This document shows, piece by piece, positions 1-7,936 of a stretch of DNA of 23,387 bases. Position numbers and translations under genes: made by a program. The stretch comes from Neisseria perflava (GTDB lineage: Bacteria > Pseudomonadota > Gammaproteobacteria > Burkholderiales > Neisseriaceae): assembly GCF_024170405.1 (NCBI RefSeq), contig NZ_JALJYC010000031.1:1-23387 (forward strand), given 5' to 3'. The notes beneath the pieces are model-generated. The model made no database searches, was not told where the DNA came from, and was given only the letters and a program-made list of their open reading frames with translations. Positions within the stretch are counted from its first letter, which is position 1. Every line of letters begins with the position of its first letter.

Positions 1-277
1 GCTTGTTTTGCTTATAAGGGCTCAGTCGACTTTTTTTCATGGGATTTATTCTAAATGATTTTGAATAAATCTAGTTATCTAGTACAGCCCCAATAATTAA
101 ATTCTAGGCAGTTTGCTTGCCACAGATATAGTGAAAAAACACTGTGTTACCGTGGTTGCTGCTGCCCTTTGGTCGGCAGGCATAGTACCGTTTTATAGGT
201 TAAAAGTATTTTTTAAATGTTAAATTTTGTATTTCAGAGCAAATACTTCAGATTATCCTACCTTTTGCATAAAAATC
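1..277. other. Gene-free AT-rich stretch, no assignment
   Basis: No reading frame with a credible start or family resemblance is visible on either strand. The stretch is clearly richer in A and T than the genes that follow. There is a short dyad CTGCC...GGCAG at 162-179 and a weak AGTG/CACT hairpin around 130-145. It may be the tail of an intergenic region whose upstream gene lies outside the window. I see no transposon end, tRNA or CRISPR repeat. Confidence 0.5.
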
Positions 278-329
278 AGGCCGTCTGAAACCGAAGTGTA
301 CCTTTTTTACACCACTTTTCAGACGGCCT
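278..329 (-). terminator. Inverted DUS pair, likely fabI terminator
   Basis: AGGCCGTCTGAA at 278-289 faces its reverse complement at 318-329, giving a 12-bp stem. A smaller inner dyad (GTGTA / TACAC) lies in the loop. The hairpin begins 20 bp past the fabI stop codon, and on the minus strand it is followed by a short T-rich run. Inverted DUS pairs commonly serve as terminators in Neisseria. Confidence 0.75.
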
Positions 330-348
330 TTGGCGAACGCTTATCGGC

Positions 349-1134
349 TTAGTCGCCGTCGTTCAGCGCATTAATGCTGTAACCGCCGTCCACATAAGTG
401 ATTTCGCCGGTAATGCCGGAAGACCGGTCAGACAGCAGGAAGGCGGCGGCATTGCCCACTTCCTCGATGGTCACGTTGCGGCGCAACGGATTTTCCGAAG
501 CGACGTGCGCCAGCAAACGGCTGAAATCGGAAATGCCAGACGCGGCCAGGGTTTTAATCGGGCCGGCGGAAATGCCGTTGCAGCGGATGCCTTCTTTGCC
601 CAAGCAGGAAGCGGTAAAGCGGATACCGGCTTCCAAGCTGGCTTTGGCCATGCCCATCACGTTGTAATTCGGAATCGCGCGCACGGCGCCCAAGTAGGTC
701 AGCGCCACGATGGAGGCATTGCGGCCCTGCATCATCGGGCGGGCGGCTTTGGCCAGCGCCGGCAGGCTGTAAGCGGAAATTTCGTGGGCGGTATTGAAGG
801 CTTCGCGGCTGATGCTGTCCAAAAAGTCGCCGCTCAGGGCTTCTTTCGGCGCGAAACCGATGGAGTGTACCAAACCGTCGAGGCCGTCCCAATGTTTGCC
901 CAAATCAGTAAAGGTTTGCGCGATTTCTTCATCGCTGGCGACATCGCAGCGAAACACCAGCTCGGAGCCGAGCTCGGCTGCCATTTTGCGCACGCGCTCT
1001 TCCAGCTTGTCAACAACATAAGTAAAGGCCAGATCCGCGCCTTGTTCGCGGCAGGCTTTGGCGATACCGTAGGCAATCGAACGCTCGGAAATCATGCCGG
1101 TAATCAGAATTTTTTTGCCTTGCAGAAAACCCAT
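349..1134 (-). CDS. fabI: Enoyl-[acyl-carrier-protein] reductase (NADH), FabI
   Basis: This 261-residue protein is a FabI-type enoyl-ACP reductase, which reduces the trans-2 double bond of enoyl-ACP in the last step of each cycle of type II fatty acid synthesis in the cytosol. The N-terminal cofactor motif is seen as ITGMISERSIAYGIA (residues 11-25). The FabI catalytic signature Tyr-(X6)-Lys is present as Y157 and K164, and the second conserved tyrosine is Y147. SIGFAPKE (91-98) is the segment around G93 that contributes to the triclosan site in this family. The C-terminal VDGGYS is typical. Length matches the family. The start is supported by an AGGAAG Shine-Dalgarno just upstream and by an extended -10 promoter. 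It is followed by a DUS hairpin and is probably monocistronic. Confidence 0.97.
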   Translation of the reverse strand: MGFLQGKKILITGMISERSIAYGIAKACREQGADLAFTYVVDKLEERVRKMAAELGSELVFRCDVASDEEIAQTFTDLGKHWDGLDGLVHSIGFAPKEALSGDFLDSISREAFNTAHEISAYSLPALAKAARPMMQGRNASIVALTYLGAVRAIPNYNVMGMAKASLEAGIRFTASCLGKEGIRCNGISAGPIKTLAASGISDFSRLLAHVASENPLRRNVTIEEVGNAAAFLLSDRSSGITGEITYVDGGYSINALNDGD

Positions 1135-1178
1135 TTTTCTTCCTTCAGGTGTGGTGTTGCAGTTTGCTTAAACGGGGC

Positions 1179-1187
1179 ATTATAACA
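1179..1187 (-). promoter_or_regulatory. Extended -10 promoter of fabI
   Basis: On the minus strand the sequence reads TGTTATAAT, a consensus -10 hexamer (1179-1184) with the TGN extension. It lies 45 bp upstream of the fabI ATG. No good -35 box is seen 17 bp upstream, which fits an extended -10 promoter. Confidence 0.65.
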
Positions 1188-1239
1188 AAAAGCGGCTGTT
1201 TTGGTAGAAAAAACAATCATCAGCGTTTTCTCAACGCCG

Positions 1240-2451
1240 TCAACCCGCCATCTGCGCCAGCGTTTTCGGGTTGGCGGCAAACCAGGCCAACACACATTCG
1301 ACCGCCATCAGCACCGTCAATACGCCCATCGCCGGCAACCACGAGCTGAACACATCGTACAACACGCCCATGCCCAGCGGCCCGAATATTGCCACCAGAT
1401 ACCCCACCGCCTGCGCCATACCCGACAGCGCGGCGGCCTGCTGCGGCGTATCGGTGCGCAGGGCAAACAGTATCAATACGGCGGAAAACACACCCGACCC
1501 GCCCAAGCCGGTCAACGATACCCACAGCCACATTGTTTGCGGCGAACCCAGCCAAATACCGCCGATGCCCAGCAGCAACAGCAGCGCCATCAGCAGGTTC
1601 AACGGTTGCTTGTGGCGGCTTTTGCCGATTAAGGCCGACACCGCCACCACGCCGATGAGCGAGCTGGCCTGCAGCAACGAGCCGTAACCGCCCGCCGCCA
1701 GCGGCGTCATGCCCTTTTCCACCAACACCGAAGGCAGAAAATTGGCGATGGAATAAAACGACAGCGACTGTATGCCCATAAACAGGCTGATGCACCAAGC
1801 CGTGCGCGATTTCCATACATTCAGGCCGTCTGAAAGCGCCGTTTGCGCAATATTTTCAGACGGCCTGGCCGCCCCCGCCCGAATCCGTCCGCGCCAAAGC
1901 AGCCACACCGCCAGCGCCGCCACGCCAAACACCAGCCAAATTCCCAACGACCACTGCCAGTTTTGCCATTCAGCCAGCGGTACGGCAACAGCGGCGGCCA
2001 CCATCGACGATACCGACATTGTGGCCGAAAGCGTGCCCACCACCAAGCCGACCTGTTGCGGCAGGTTGCGCTTGGCTAAAGCAGGCAGTAGCACATTTCC
2101 CATCGCAATCGCTGCCGACAGGATAACCGTCCCCATCACCAGCAACACCGCCGAAGGGTAAGCCGAACGCACCGCCATCCCCAAGGTCATCAGCGCCGTT
2201 GCACCGATTAACACGTTTTCCATGCCGAACCGCCGCGCCAAGCGCGCCACCAAAGGCGAACATACGGCAAACGCCAACATCGGCAACGCCGCTACCACGC
2301 CCATAAACGACCCCGTTACCCCAAGTTGGTCGCGGATAAAACCGACCACCGGCCCCAAGGCCACCAACGGCGCACGCAGGTTGACCGTGAACACAATCAC
2401 GGCCAGCAGCAACAGGCCGACAGGCAGGGAGGCGGTTTTTTTGGGGGACAT
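1240..2451 (-). CDS. MFS transporter, CynX/NimT-like
   Basis: A 403-residue integral membrane protein with about twelve hydrophobic segments. It resembles the CynX (cyanate) and NimT branch of the major facilitator superfamily, seen in the N-terminal TVNLRAPLVALGPVVGFIRDQLG block and the basic loop ARLARRFGMENVL between segments 2 and 3. The substrate cannot be told from sequence; CynX relatives also export or import drugs and small organic anions. The start has AGGAAA about seven bases upstream. The central cytoplasmic loop (around RAGAARPSENIAQTALSDGLN) is encoded by two facing DUS copies, which is unusual inside a gene. The stop lies about 105 bp upstream of fabI, which has its own promoter, so the two need not be co-transcribed. 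Confidence 0.88.
   Translation of the reverse strand: MSPKKTASLPVGLLLLAVIVFTVNLRAPLVALGPVVGFIRDQLGVTGSFMGVVAALPMLAFAVCSPLVARLARRFGMENVLIGATALMTLGMAVRSAYPSAVLLVMGTVILSAAIAMGNVLLPALAKRNLPQQVGLVVGTLSATMSVSSMVAAAVAVPLAEWQNWQWSLGIWLVFGVAALAVWLLWRGRIRAGAARPSENIAQTALSDGLNVWKSRTAWCISLFMGIQSLSFYSIANFLPSVLVEKGMTPLAAGGYGSLLQASSLIGVVAVSALIGKSRHKQPLNLLMALLLLLGIGGIWLGSPQTMWLWVSLTGLGGSGVFSAVLILFALRTDTPQQAAALSGMAQAVGYLVAIFGPLGMGVLYDVFSSWLPAMGVLTVLMAVECVLAWFAANPKTLAQMAG
1823..1866. repeat. Inverted DUS pair inside the MFS coding sequence
   Basis: AGGCCGTCTGAA at 1823-1834 faces TTCAGACGGCCT at 1855-1866. The pair would form a 12-bp stem with a 20-base loop in the mRNA. It encodes part of the loop between the two six-helix halves of the transporter and preserves the frame. 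Confidence 0.9.
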
Positions 2452-2523
2452 CGGCGGGTTTCCTTGTAGGGTTGAATCGCAAAGTTGAAATAACGGAATT
2501 TCGGCTTAAATACATGACTTTAG

Positions 2524-2554
2524 GATAAGCGGCCTACCCGATTGCGGGCTTATC
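2524..2554. promoter_or_regulatory. Dyad GATAAGC...GCTTATC
   Basis: Seven-base arms GATAAGC (2524-2530) and GCTTATC (2548-2554) flank a core that can add CCCG/CGGG pairing. GGATA and TATCC echoes occur outside the arms. It lies about 75-105 bp upstream of the MFS start codon and could be an operator or leader hairpin. The function is unknown. Confidence 0.4.
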
Positions 2555-2591
2555 GTATCCCGAAGACGCAGCCATATGGCTAACGTATCTT

Positions 2592-2609
2592 TTCAGACGG
2601 CCGTCTGAA
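2592..2609. repeat. Two DUS fused into a perfect palindrome
   Basis: TTCAGACGGCCGTCTGAA is an 18-bp perfect palindrome made of two opposed 10-base DUS cores sharing two central bases. It has a T-run on one side and an A-run on the other. There is no loop, so as RNA it would be a poor hairpin compared with the spaced pairs elsewhere. Confidence 0.9.
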
Positions 2610-2739
2610 AAAAGCATTGTAACGGATTTCGCAGCGGAATCCTAAACATGTTCATGACCGCCGCCTATGGCTTTTCCTGCCCGCCATCCCTGTCATCAAA
2701 TATTCACATTCCTACGTCATGCTAATGCCTTTGCGCCCG

Positions 2740-2768
2740 TTACCGAATCAAGCAAAACGCGTTATACT
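2740..2768 (+). promoter_or_regulatory. Candidate ppk promoter
   Basis: TTACCG (2740-2745) and TATACT (2763-2768) are separated by 17 bp, about 115 bp before the ppk ATG. The -10 matches consensus at five of six positions; the -35 is weak. Confidence 0.45.
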
Positions 2769-2883
2769 CATACCCATATCCACCGCAGTTGTTTATATCC
2801 GACGGTCTGCGCACCAACCACAGCAGGCATTTATCGGATTAAAAACTGCCGTTACCGGCCAGCATATCCATCGAGAGAACATC

Positions 2884-4941
2884 ATGCCCGAACAAAACCG
2901 TATCCTCTGCCGCGAGCTGAGCCTGCTCGCGTTCAACCGCCGCGTGTTGGCGCAGGCGCAAGACGAAAGCGTGCCGCTCTTGGAGCGTCTGCGCTTTTTG
3001 TGTATCGTCTCTTCCAATCTGGACGAATTTTTTGAAGTACGCATGGCATGGCTCAAACGCGAAAACAAGCTGCACCCGCATGCTGTCCTCGACAACGGCA
3101 AAACGCCGTCTGAAACCATGACCGACGTCAGCGCCGAAGCGCATGCGCTGATTGCCGAGCAATATGCCCTGTTCAACGATGTTTTGCAGCCCGCGCTGGA
3201 GCAGGAAAACATCCGTTTTTACCGTCGCGACACTTGGTCGGCGGCGCAGAAAAAATGGATTGAAGACTACTTTAGCGCCGAGCTGCTGCCGATTCTGACC
3301 CCTATCGGCCTCGACCCGTCGCACCCTTTCCCGCGTCCGCTCAACAAATCGCTGAATTTCGCCGTCGAGCTGGAAGGAACAGACGCATTCGGCCGTCCTG
3401 TCGGCATGGCGATTGTACAAGCGCCGCGCATTCTGCCGCGCGTAGTGCCATTGCCGTCTGAAATCAGCAACAACGGCAGCGGCTTTGTGTTCCTGTCATC
3501 CATCCTGCATGCGCATGTCGGCAAACTGTTCCCCGGCATGAAAGTCAAAGGCTGCCACCAGTTCCGCCTGACGCGCGACAGCGATTTGAGCGTGGACGAA
3601 GACGATTTGAAAAACCTGCGCACCGCCGTGCAAAGCGAATTGCACGACCGCGAATATGGCGACGGCGTGCGCTTGGAAGTGGCCGATACCTGTCCGCCGC
3701 ATATCCATGATTTCCTGCTGGCGCAATTCAAGCTGACTCCGTCGGAGCTGTATCAGGTCAAAGGGCCGGTCAATCTGGTGCGCCTGATGTCGGTACCGGA
3801 TTTGGTGGATCGCCCTGATTTGAAATTTCCGCCCGTCAGCGCAAGCCGTCTGAAAAAATTGCGTAAAAACGGTTCGGTTTTGGACTTAGCCAGGCAAAGC
3901 CCTATCCTACTGCACCATCCCTATCAATCGTTTGATCCGGTGGTTCAAATGATACGCGAGGCAGCCACCGACCCCGATGTTTTGGCGGTCAAAATGACGA
4001 TTTACCGCACGGGTAGCCATTCCGAGCTGGTGCGCGCGCTGATGAAAGCAGCTCTGGCAGGCAAGCAGGTAACGGTGGTCGTCGAGCTGATGGCGCGTTT
4101 TGATGAAGCCAACAACGTCAACTGGGCGCAGCAATTGGAAAATGCTGGCGCGCATGTGGTGTACGGCGTGTTCGGCTATAAAGTCCATGCCAAAATGGTT
4201 TTGGTTATCCGCCGCGAAGAAGGCCGTCTGAAAAGCTACGCCCACCTCGGCACCGGCAACTACCACCAAGGCACATCGCGTATTTATACCGACTTCGGCC
4301 TGATTACTGCCGACGAGCAGATTACCGCCGACGTCAACACGCTGTTTCTGGAAATCACCGGACTGGGCAAACCGGCCAAGCTCAACAAGCTCTACCAAAG
4401 CCCGTTTACCCTGCATAAAATGGTAATAGAACGCATTGCACAGGAAACTGAACATGCCAAGGCGGGCAAACCGGCCAGAGTGGTGGCTAAGATGAATTCG
4501 CTGATTGAGCCGACGGTCATCGAAGCGCTCTACACCGCCAGTCAAGCGGGGGTACAGGTTGATTTGATTGTGCGCGGCATGTGCACCTTGCGCCCGGGTG
4601 TCAAAGGCTTGTCCGACAACATCCGCGTGCGCTCCATTGTCGGCCGCCAGTTGGAACACTCGCGCATTTACTACTTCTACAACAACGGTGCGGAAGATAC
4701 CTTTATTTCCAGCGCCGACTGGATGGGACGAAACTTTTTCCGCCGCATTGAAGTGGCCACGCCCATCGAAGCCGCCGATTTGAAAGCCCGTGTCATCAAA
4801 GAAGGCCTGAGCATGGCTTTAGCCGACAACACTAAGGCTTGGCAAATGCAACCGGACGGTAGTTATGTACGCCTCCATCCGGCAGAAAATGAAAAAGCGG
4901 TTAACCTGCAAAAAGATTTGTGGGCAATGTACGAACAGTAA
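2884..4941 (+). CDS. ppk: Polyphosphate kinase 1
   Basis: The 685-residue product is polyphosphate kinase 1, which reversibly polymerises the terminal phosphate of ATP into inorganic polyphosphate. The N-terminal domain is recognisable from RELSLLAFNRRVL and SSNLDEFFEVRM (about residues 10-54). The autophosphorylated histidine is H435 in GYKVHAKM, the same number as the E. coli active site, and the second conserved histidine is H454 in YAHLGTGNY. C-terminal phospholipase D-like halves follow, including SSADWMGRNFFRRIE. An in-frame extension to 2719 gives 740 residues, but the family begins at MPEQNRILCRELS, with GAGA upstream of the ATG at 2884. It is probably monocistronic, with a strong terminator after the stop. 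Confidence 0.97.
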   Translation: MPEQNRILCRELSLLAFNRRVLAQAQDESVPLLERLRFLCIVSSNLDEFFEVRMAWLKRENKLHPHAVLDNGKTPSETMTDVSAEAHALIAEQYALFNDVLQPALEQENIRFYRRDTWSAAQKKWIEDYFSAELLPILTPIGLDPSHPFPRPLNKSLNFAVELEGTDAFGRPVGMAIVQAPRILPRVVPLPSEISNNGSGFVFLSSILHAHVGKLFPGMKVKGCHQFRLTRDSDLSVDEDDLKNLRTAVQSELHDREYGDGVRLEVADTCPPHIHDFLLAQFKLTPSELYQVKGPVNLVRLMSVPDLVDRPDLKFPPVSASRLKKLRKNGSVLDLARQSPILLHHPYQSFDPVVQMIREAATDPDVLAVKMTIYRTGSHSELVRALMKAALAGKQVTVVVELMARFDEANNVNWAQQLENAGAHVVYGVFGYKVHAKMVLVIRREEGRLKSYAHLGTGNYHQGTSRIYTDFGLITADEQITADVNTLFLEITGLGKPAKLNKLYQSPFTLHKMVIERIAQETEHAKAGKPARVVAKMNSLIEPTVIEALYTASQAGVQVDLIVRGMCTLRPGVKGLSDNIRVRSIVGRQLEHSRIYYFYNNGAEDTFISSADWMGRNFFRRIEVATPIEAADLKARVIKEGLSMALADNTKAWQMQPDGSYVRLHPAENEKAVNLQKDLWAMYEQ
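3105..4232 (+). repeat. Four DUS cores within ppk
   Basis: GCCGTCTGAA occurs at 3105-3114, 3453-3462, 3845-3854 and, with the full AG 12-mer, at 4221-4232. All four have the same orientation and lie in the coding strand. Confidence 0.9.
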
Positions 4942-4968
4942 AGCAGGGCGTTTGGCTGTTTAGCTGAA

Positions 4969-5021
4969 AGGCCGTCTGAAAAACTTACGCTAGGGTAAGG
5001 TTTTTCAGACGGCTTCGTTTT
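4969..5021 (+). terminator. DUS-based terminator of ppk
   Basis: GCCGTCTGAAAAACTTAC pairs with the facing DUS arm ending at 5013, a stem of about 18 bp with one bulged base and a small loop. A T-rich run follows (TTCGTTTTTTTC), giving a good intrinsic terminator for the plus strand. Confidence 0.85.
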
Positions 5022-5121
5022 TTTCATCTAATCGAATTATTTGGAAACTAAACCAATGTGTAGGGTAGGTATATTGTCCACACTACACGATTCCGTTTTT
5101 GAAAATTTAACTCAATAAAAT

Positions 5122-5152
5122 AAAAAAGCACGGGTATAAACCGTGCTTTTTT
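5122..5152 (-). terminator. Terminator of the ATP synthase operon
   Basis: GCACGG (5128-5133) and CCGTGC (5141-5146), flanked by six A and six T, form a symmetrical intrinsic terminator 14 bp past the atpC stop. It can work on both strands and does not use a DUS. Confidence 0.88.
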
Positions 5153-5165
5153 ACAACAAATCAGA

Positions 5166-5591
5166 TTATTTGTTTTTATGCGAACGAAGATAATCCAAGG
5201 TTTTGAGTTGAGCGATCGCAGCTGCCAAAGCCACCTGCGCTTTAGCCAGAGACTCATCGTCTGCTGCTTGGGAAATCTTAGCTTCTGCCGCTTTTTTGGC
5301 TTGCTCGGCACGCTCCTGATCCATCTCTGCACTGCGGACAGCAACATCCGCCAATACGGTTAATTTGTCAGGTTGTACTTCCAACACGCCGCCGGAAACA
5401 GCAACCAAAATTTCCTCTTCTTCACCCGGCACAGTCAAACGCAATACACCGGGGCGCACCAAACTCATAATCGGCTCGTGTCGCGGATAAATACCGAGTT
5501 CACCCTGTACGGTCGGCACAACCACGAAGCTGGCCTCGCCCGAATAGATGTTTTCTTCGCTACTTACCACTTCAACTTGCATGGTACTCAT
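5166..5591 (-). CDS. atpC: ATP synthase F1 epsilon subunit
   Basis: The 141-residue epsilon subunit of F1 is part of the rotor stalk and restrains ATP hydrolysis. The N-terminal beta-sandwich domain runs to about residue 88 and includes the family block VPTVQGELGIYPRHEPIMS. A helical C-terminal hairpin follows, rich in alanine, lysine and glutamate. The ATG at 5591 is preceded by a near-perfect AAGGAGG; an internal ATG three codons later has no better site. It is the last gene of the operon, 10 bp after atpD, and the operon terminator follows. Confidence 0.97.
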   Translation of the reverse strand: MSTMQVEVVSSEENIYSGEASFVVVPTVQGELGIYPRHEPIMSLVRPGVLRLTVPGEEEEILVAVSGGVLEVQPDKLTVLADVAVRSAEMDQERAEQAKKAAEAKISQAADDESLAKAQVALAAAIAQLKTLDYLRSHKNK

Positions 5592-5601
5592 GCCGGCCTC
5601 C

Positions 5602-6999
5602 TTAGTTTAGGGTTTTCGCTTTCTCGGCTGCTTCCTCAATACCGCCGACCATGTAGAACGCTTGTTCCGGCAAGTGGTCGTATTCGCCGCTCAAAATGGC
5701 TTTGAAGCCGGCAATGGTATCGCGCAGCGGTACGTATTTGCCCGGAGAACCGGTAAATACTTCGGCCACGTGGAACGGTTGTGACAGGAAGCGTTGGATT
5801 TTACGCGCACGCATTACGGTCAGTTTGTCTTCGTCAGACAGCTCATCCATACCCAGAATGGCGATGATGTCGCGCAATTCTTTGTATTTTTGCAGCGTAG
5901 ATTGTACGCCGCGCGCCACGTCGTAATGCTCTTGACCCAATACCATCGGATCAAGCTGGCGTGAAGTAGAGTCCAACGGGTCAACCGCCGGGTAAATACC
6001 CAAAGAAGCAATATCACGGCTCAATACCACAGTTGCATCCAAGTGGGCGAAAGTAGTGGCCGGAGACGGGTCGGTCAAGTCATCCGCCGGTACGTAAACA
6101 GCTTGGATAGAGGTAATCGAACCGGTTTGGGTAGAAGCAATACGTTCTTGCAGACGACCCATTTCTTCGGCCAATGTCGGTTGGTAACCCACCGCAGACG
6201 GCATACGACCCAACAGCGCGGATACTTCGGTACCGGCCAGGGTATAGCGGTAGATGTTGTCCACGAAGAACAATACGTCGCGACCTTTACCGTTTTCGTC
6301 TTTTTCATCACGGAAGTATTCGGCCATGGTCAAACCGGTCAACGCCACACGCAGGCGGTTGCCCGGCGGCTCGTTCATCTGACCGTAAACCATCGCCACT
6401 TTATCCAACACGTTGGAATCTTTCATCTCATGGTAGAAGTCGTTACCTTCACGGGTACGCTCGCCCACACCGGCGAACACAGACAAACCGCTGTGCGCTT
6501 TGGCGATGTTGTTAATCAATTCCATCATGTTTACGGTTTTGCCCACACCGGCACCACCGAACAGGCCTACTTTACCGCCTTTGGCAAACGGACACAGCAG
6601 GTCGATCACTTTGATGCCGGTTTCCAGCAACTCGGTTGCCGGAGACAGCTCGTCAAATTTCGGCGCTAATTGGTGAATGGCACGGGTTTGTTCCGCACCA
6701 ACCGAGCCGGCTTCATCCACCGGATTGCCCAATACGTCCATAATGCGACCCAGGGTAGCTTTACCCACCGGAACCGAAATCGGCGCACCGGTATTGCTCA
6801 CGGCCATACCGCGTTTCAAGCCGTCTGAACTGCCCATTGCAATGGTACGAACCACGCCGTCACCCAGAAGCTGTTGCACTTCTAAAATCAAGCCGTTTTC
6901 GTCCAATTTCAGGGCATCGTAAACATGCGGCAGCGTATTGCGCGGAAATTCCACGTCAACCACGGCGCCGATTACTTGTACGATTTTGCCTTGACTCAT
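5602..6999 (-). CDS. atpD: ATP synthase F1 beta subunit (catalytic)
   Basis: The 465-residue beta subunit carries the catalytic nucleotide sites of F1. The Walker A motif GGAGVGKT is at residues 148-155. The catalytic glutamate lies in GERTREG (E180), and the Walker B region reads DVLFFVDNIYRYTLAGTEVSALLGRMPSAVGYQPTLA in outline (from about 241). The length is typical. The start ATG has AGGATA upstream. It lies between atpG (37 bp gap, holding a DUS) and atpC (10 bp gap). One DUS core (6820-6829) is inside the gene. Confidence 0.98.
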   Translation of the reverse strand: MSQGKIVQVIGAVVDVEFPRNTLPHVYDALKLDENGLILEVQQLLGDGVVRTIAMGSSDGLKRGMAVSNTGAPISVPVGKATLGRIMDVLGNPVDEAGSVGAEQTRAIHQLAPKFDELSPATELLETGIKVIDLLCPFAKGGKVGLFGGAGVGKTVNMMELINNIAKAHSGLSVFAGVGERTREGNDFYHEMKDSNVLDKVAMVYGQMNEPPGNRLRVALTGLTMAEYFRDEKDENGKGRDVLFFVDNIYRYTLAGTEVSALLGRMPSAVGYQPTLAEEMGRLQERIASTQTGSITSIQAVYVPADDLTDPSPATTFAHLDATVVLSRDIASLGIYPAVDPLDSTSRQLDPMVLGQEHYDVARGVQSTLQKYKELRDIIAILGMDELSDEDKLTVMRARKIQRFLSQPFHVAEVFTGSPGKYVPLRDTIAGFKAILSGEYDHLPEQAFYMVGGIEEAAEKAKTLN

Positions 7000-7025
7000 T
7001 ATCGTATCCTATTTCCTGTACAGAT

Positions 7026-7037
7026 TTCAGACGGCCT
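7026..7037 (-). repeat. Single AG-DUS overlapping the atpG stop codon
   Basis: TTCAGACGGCCT fills part of the 37-bp atpG-atpD gap and shares its last base with the atpG TAA codon. It is unpaired, so it is not a terminator. It is also the last DUS before a 5.4-kb stretch without one. Confidence 0.9.
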
Positions 7038-7912
7038 TAAACAGCCGCCGCACCTGCAACAATTTCTGTTAACTCTGTGGTAATCGCAGCTTGACGGGAC
7101 TTGTTGTACACCAGCTGCAATTCTTTAATGGCATTACCCGCATTATCGGTAGCGGCTTTCATCGCCACCATACGCGCAGCTTGCTCAGAAGCCATATTAT
7201 CGCTCAATGCCTGATAAACCACAGACTCTAAATAGCGGCGAACCAGATATTCCAACACGGTTGCAGGACTCGGCTCGTAACGGTATTCCCAGTTGAGGGA
7301 AGAATCGCCGTTGACGTCCTCAATCGCATTTTGGCCAATCGGCAGCAGCACTTCCATACGAGGTTCTTGGCGCATCGTATTCACAAAGCCGGAATACACC
7401 AAATGAATCACATCTAATTCATGTTTTTCATACTGCTGGAAAATCTCGGTTAACGGACCAAGCAATGTTTCCATTTTCGGGGTATCACCCAAATTGGTCG
7501 CACTGGCAATGATATTCAAACCGATATTCTGACAGGCCGAAAGACCTTTACTGCCCAAGCACACCACATCCGCTTGGATACCTTGTTCCTGATACTCTTG
7601 AACTTGCGCCAAAAATTTCTTCAGCACATTGGCATTCAAGCCGCCGCACAAACCTTTATCCGAGGTAATCAAAATAAAACCGGCACGGCGTACTTCTCGG
7701 TGCGGCTCCAGCAATTTGATACCATGATCAGTATGGGTTTGTGCCAAATGGCTCATCACCATGCGCACTTTTTCGGCGTACGGACGCGCCAAGCGCATCC
7801 GTTCTTGAGTCTTCCGCATTTTAGAGGTAGACACCATTTCCATTGCTTTAGTGATCTTTTGGGTATTTTGAACACTACGGATTTTGGTGAGAATCTCTTT
7901 TCCTACTGCCAT
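7037..7912 (-). CDS. atpG: ATP synthase F1 gamma subunit
   Basis: The 291-residue gamma subunit forms the central rotating shaft of F1. The N-terminal helix MAVGKEILTKIRSVQNTQKITKAMEMVSTSKM is recognisable in outline. The central Rossmann-like domain holds ITSDKGLCGGLN (about residues 78-89). The C-terminal helix ends in the family pattern around YNKSRQAAITTELTEIVAGA. The start has a strong AAAGGAGT. It is 24 bp downstream of atpA, in the usual operon order. Confidence 0.98.
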   Translation of the reverse strand: MAVGKEILTKIRSVQNTQKITKAMEMVSTSKMRKTQERMRLARPYAEKVRMVMSHLAQTHTDHGIKLLEPHREVRRAGFILITSDKGLCGGLNANVLKKFLAQVQEYQEQGIQADVVCLGSKGLSACQNIGLNIIASATNLGDTPKMETLLGPLTEIFQQYEKHELDVIHLVYSGFVNTMRQEPRMEVLLPIGQNAIEDVNGDSSLNWEYRYEPSPATVLEYLVRRYLESVVYQALSDNMASEQAARMVAMKAATDNAGNAIKELQLVYNKSRQAAITTELTEIVAGAAAV

Positions 7913-7936
7913 TTCAGACTCCTTTCATCCCAACGC

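Larger units (their letters stand above)
2452..2883. other. Divergent intergenic region between the MFS gene and ppk
   Basis: This 432-bp stretch serves two divergent genes. It contains an imperfect palindrome (2524-2554), a fused palindromic DUS (2592-2609) and a likely ppk promoter (2740-2768). The ppk reading frame is open upstream to 2719, but that extension is not family-like and is treated as non-coding. Confidence 0.7.

Noticed and set aside
127..145. TATAGTG start resembling a Correia element end
   Set aside because: Only the first seven bases agree and no matching opposite end is seen.
505..1185. Long plus-strand frame opposite fabI
   Set aside because: Antisense shadow of a well-supported gene; no start signal or family pattern.
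2719..2883. N-terminal extension of ppk to give 740 residues
   Set aside because: The extra residues do not look like the family; the known PPK1 start pattern begins at 2884, and the promoter lies within the extension.
3907..4659. Long minus-strand frame opposite ppk
   Set aside because: Antisense shadow caused by codon bias; no ribosome site and a composition typical of reversed coding DNA.
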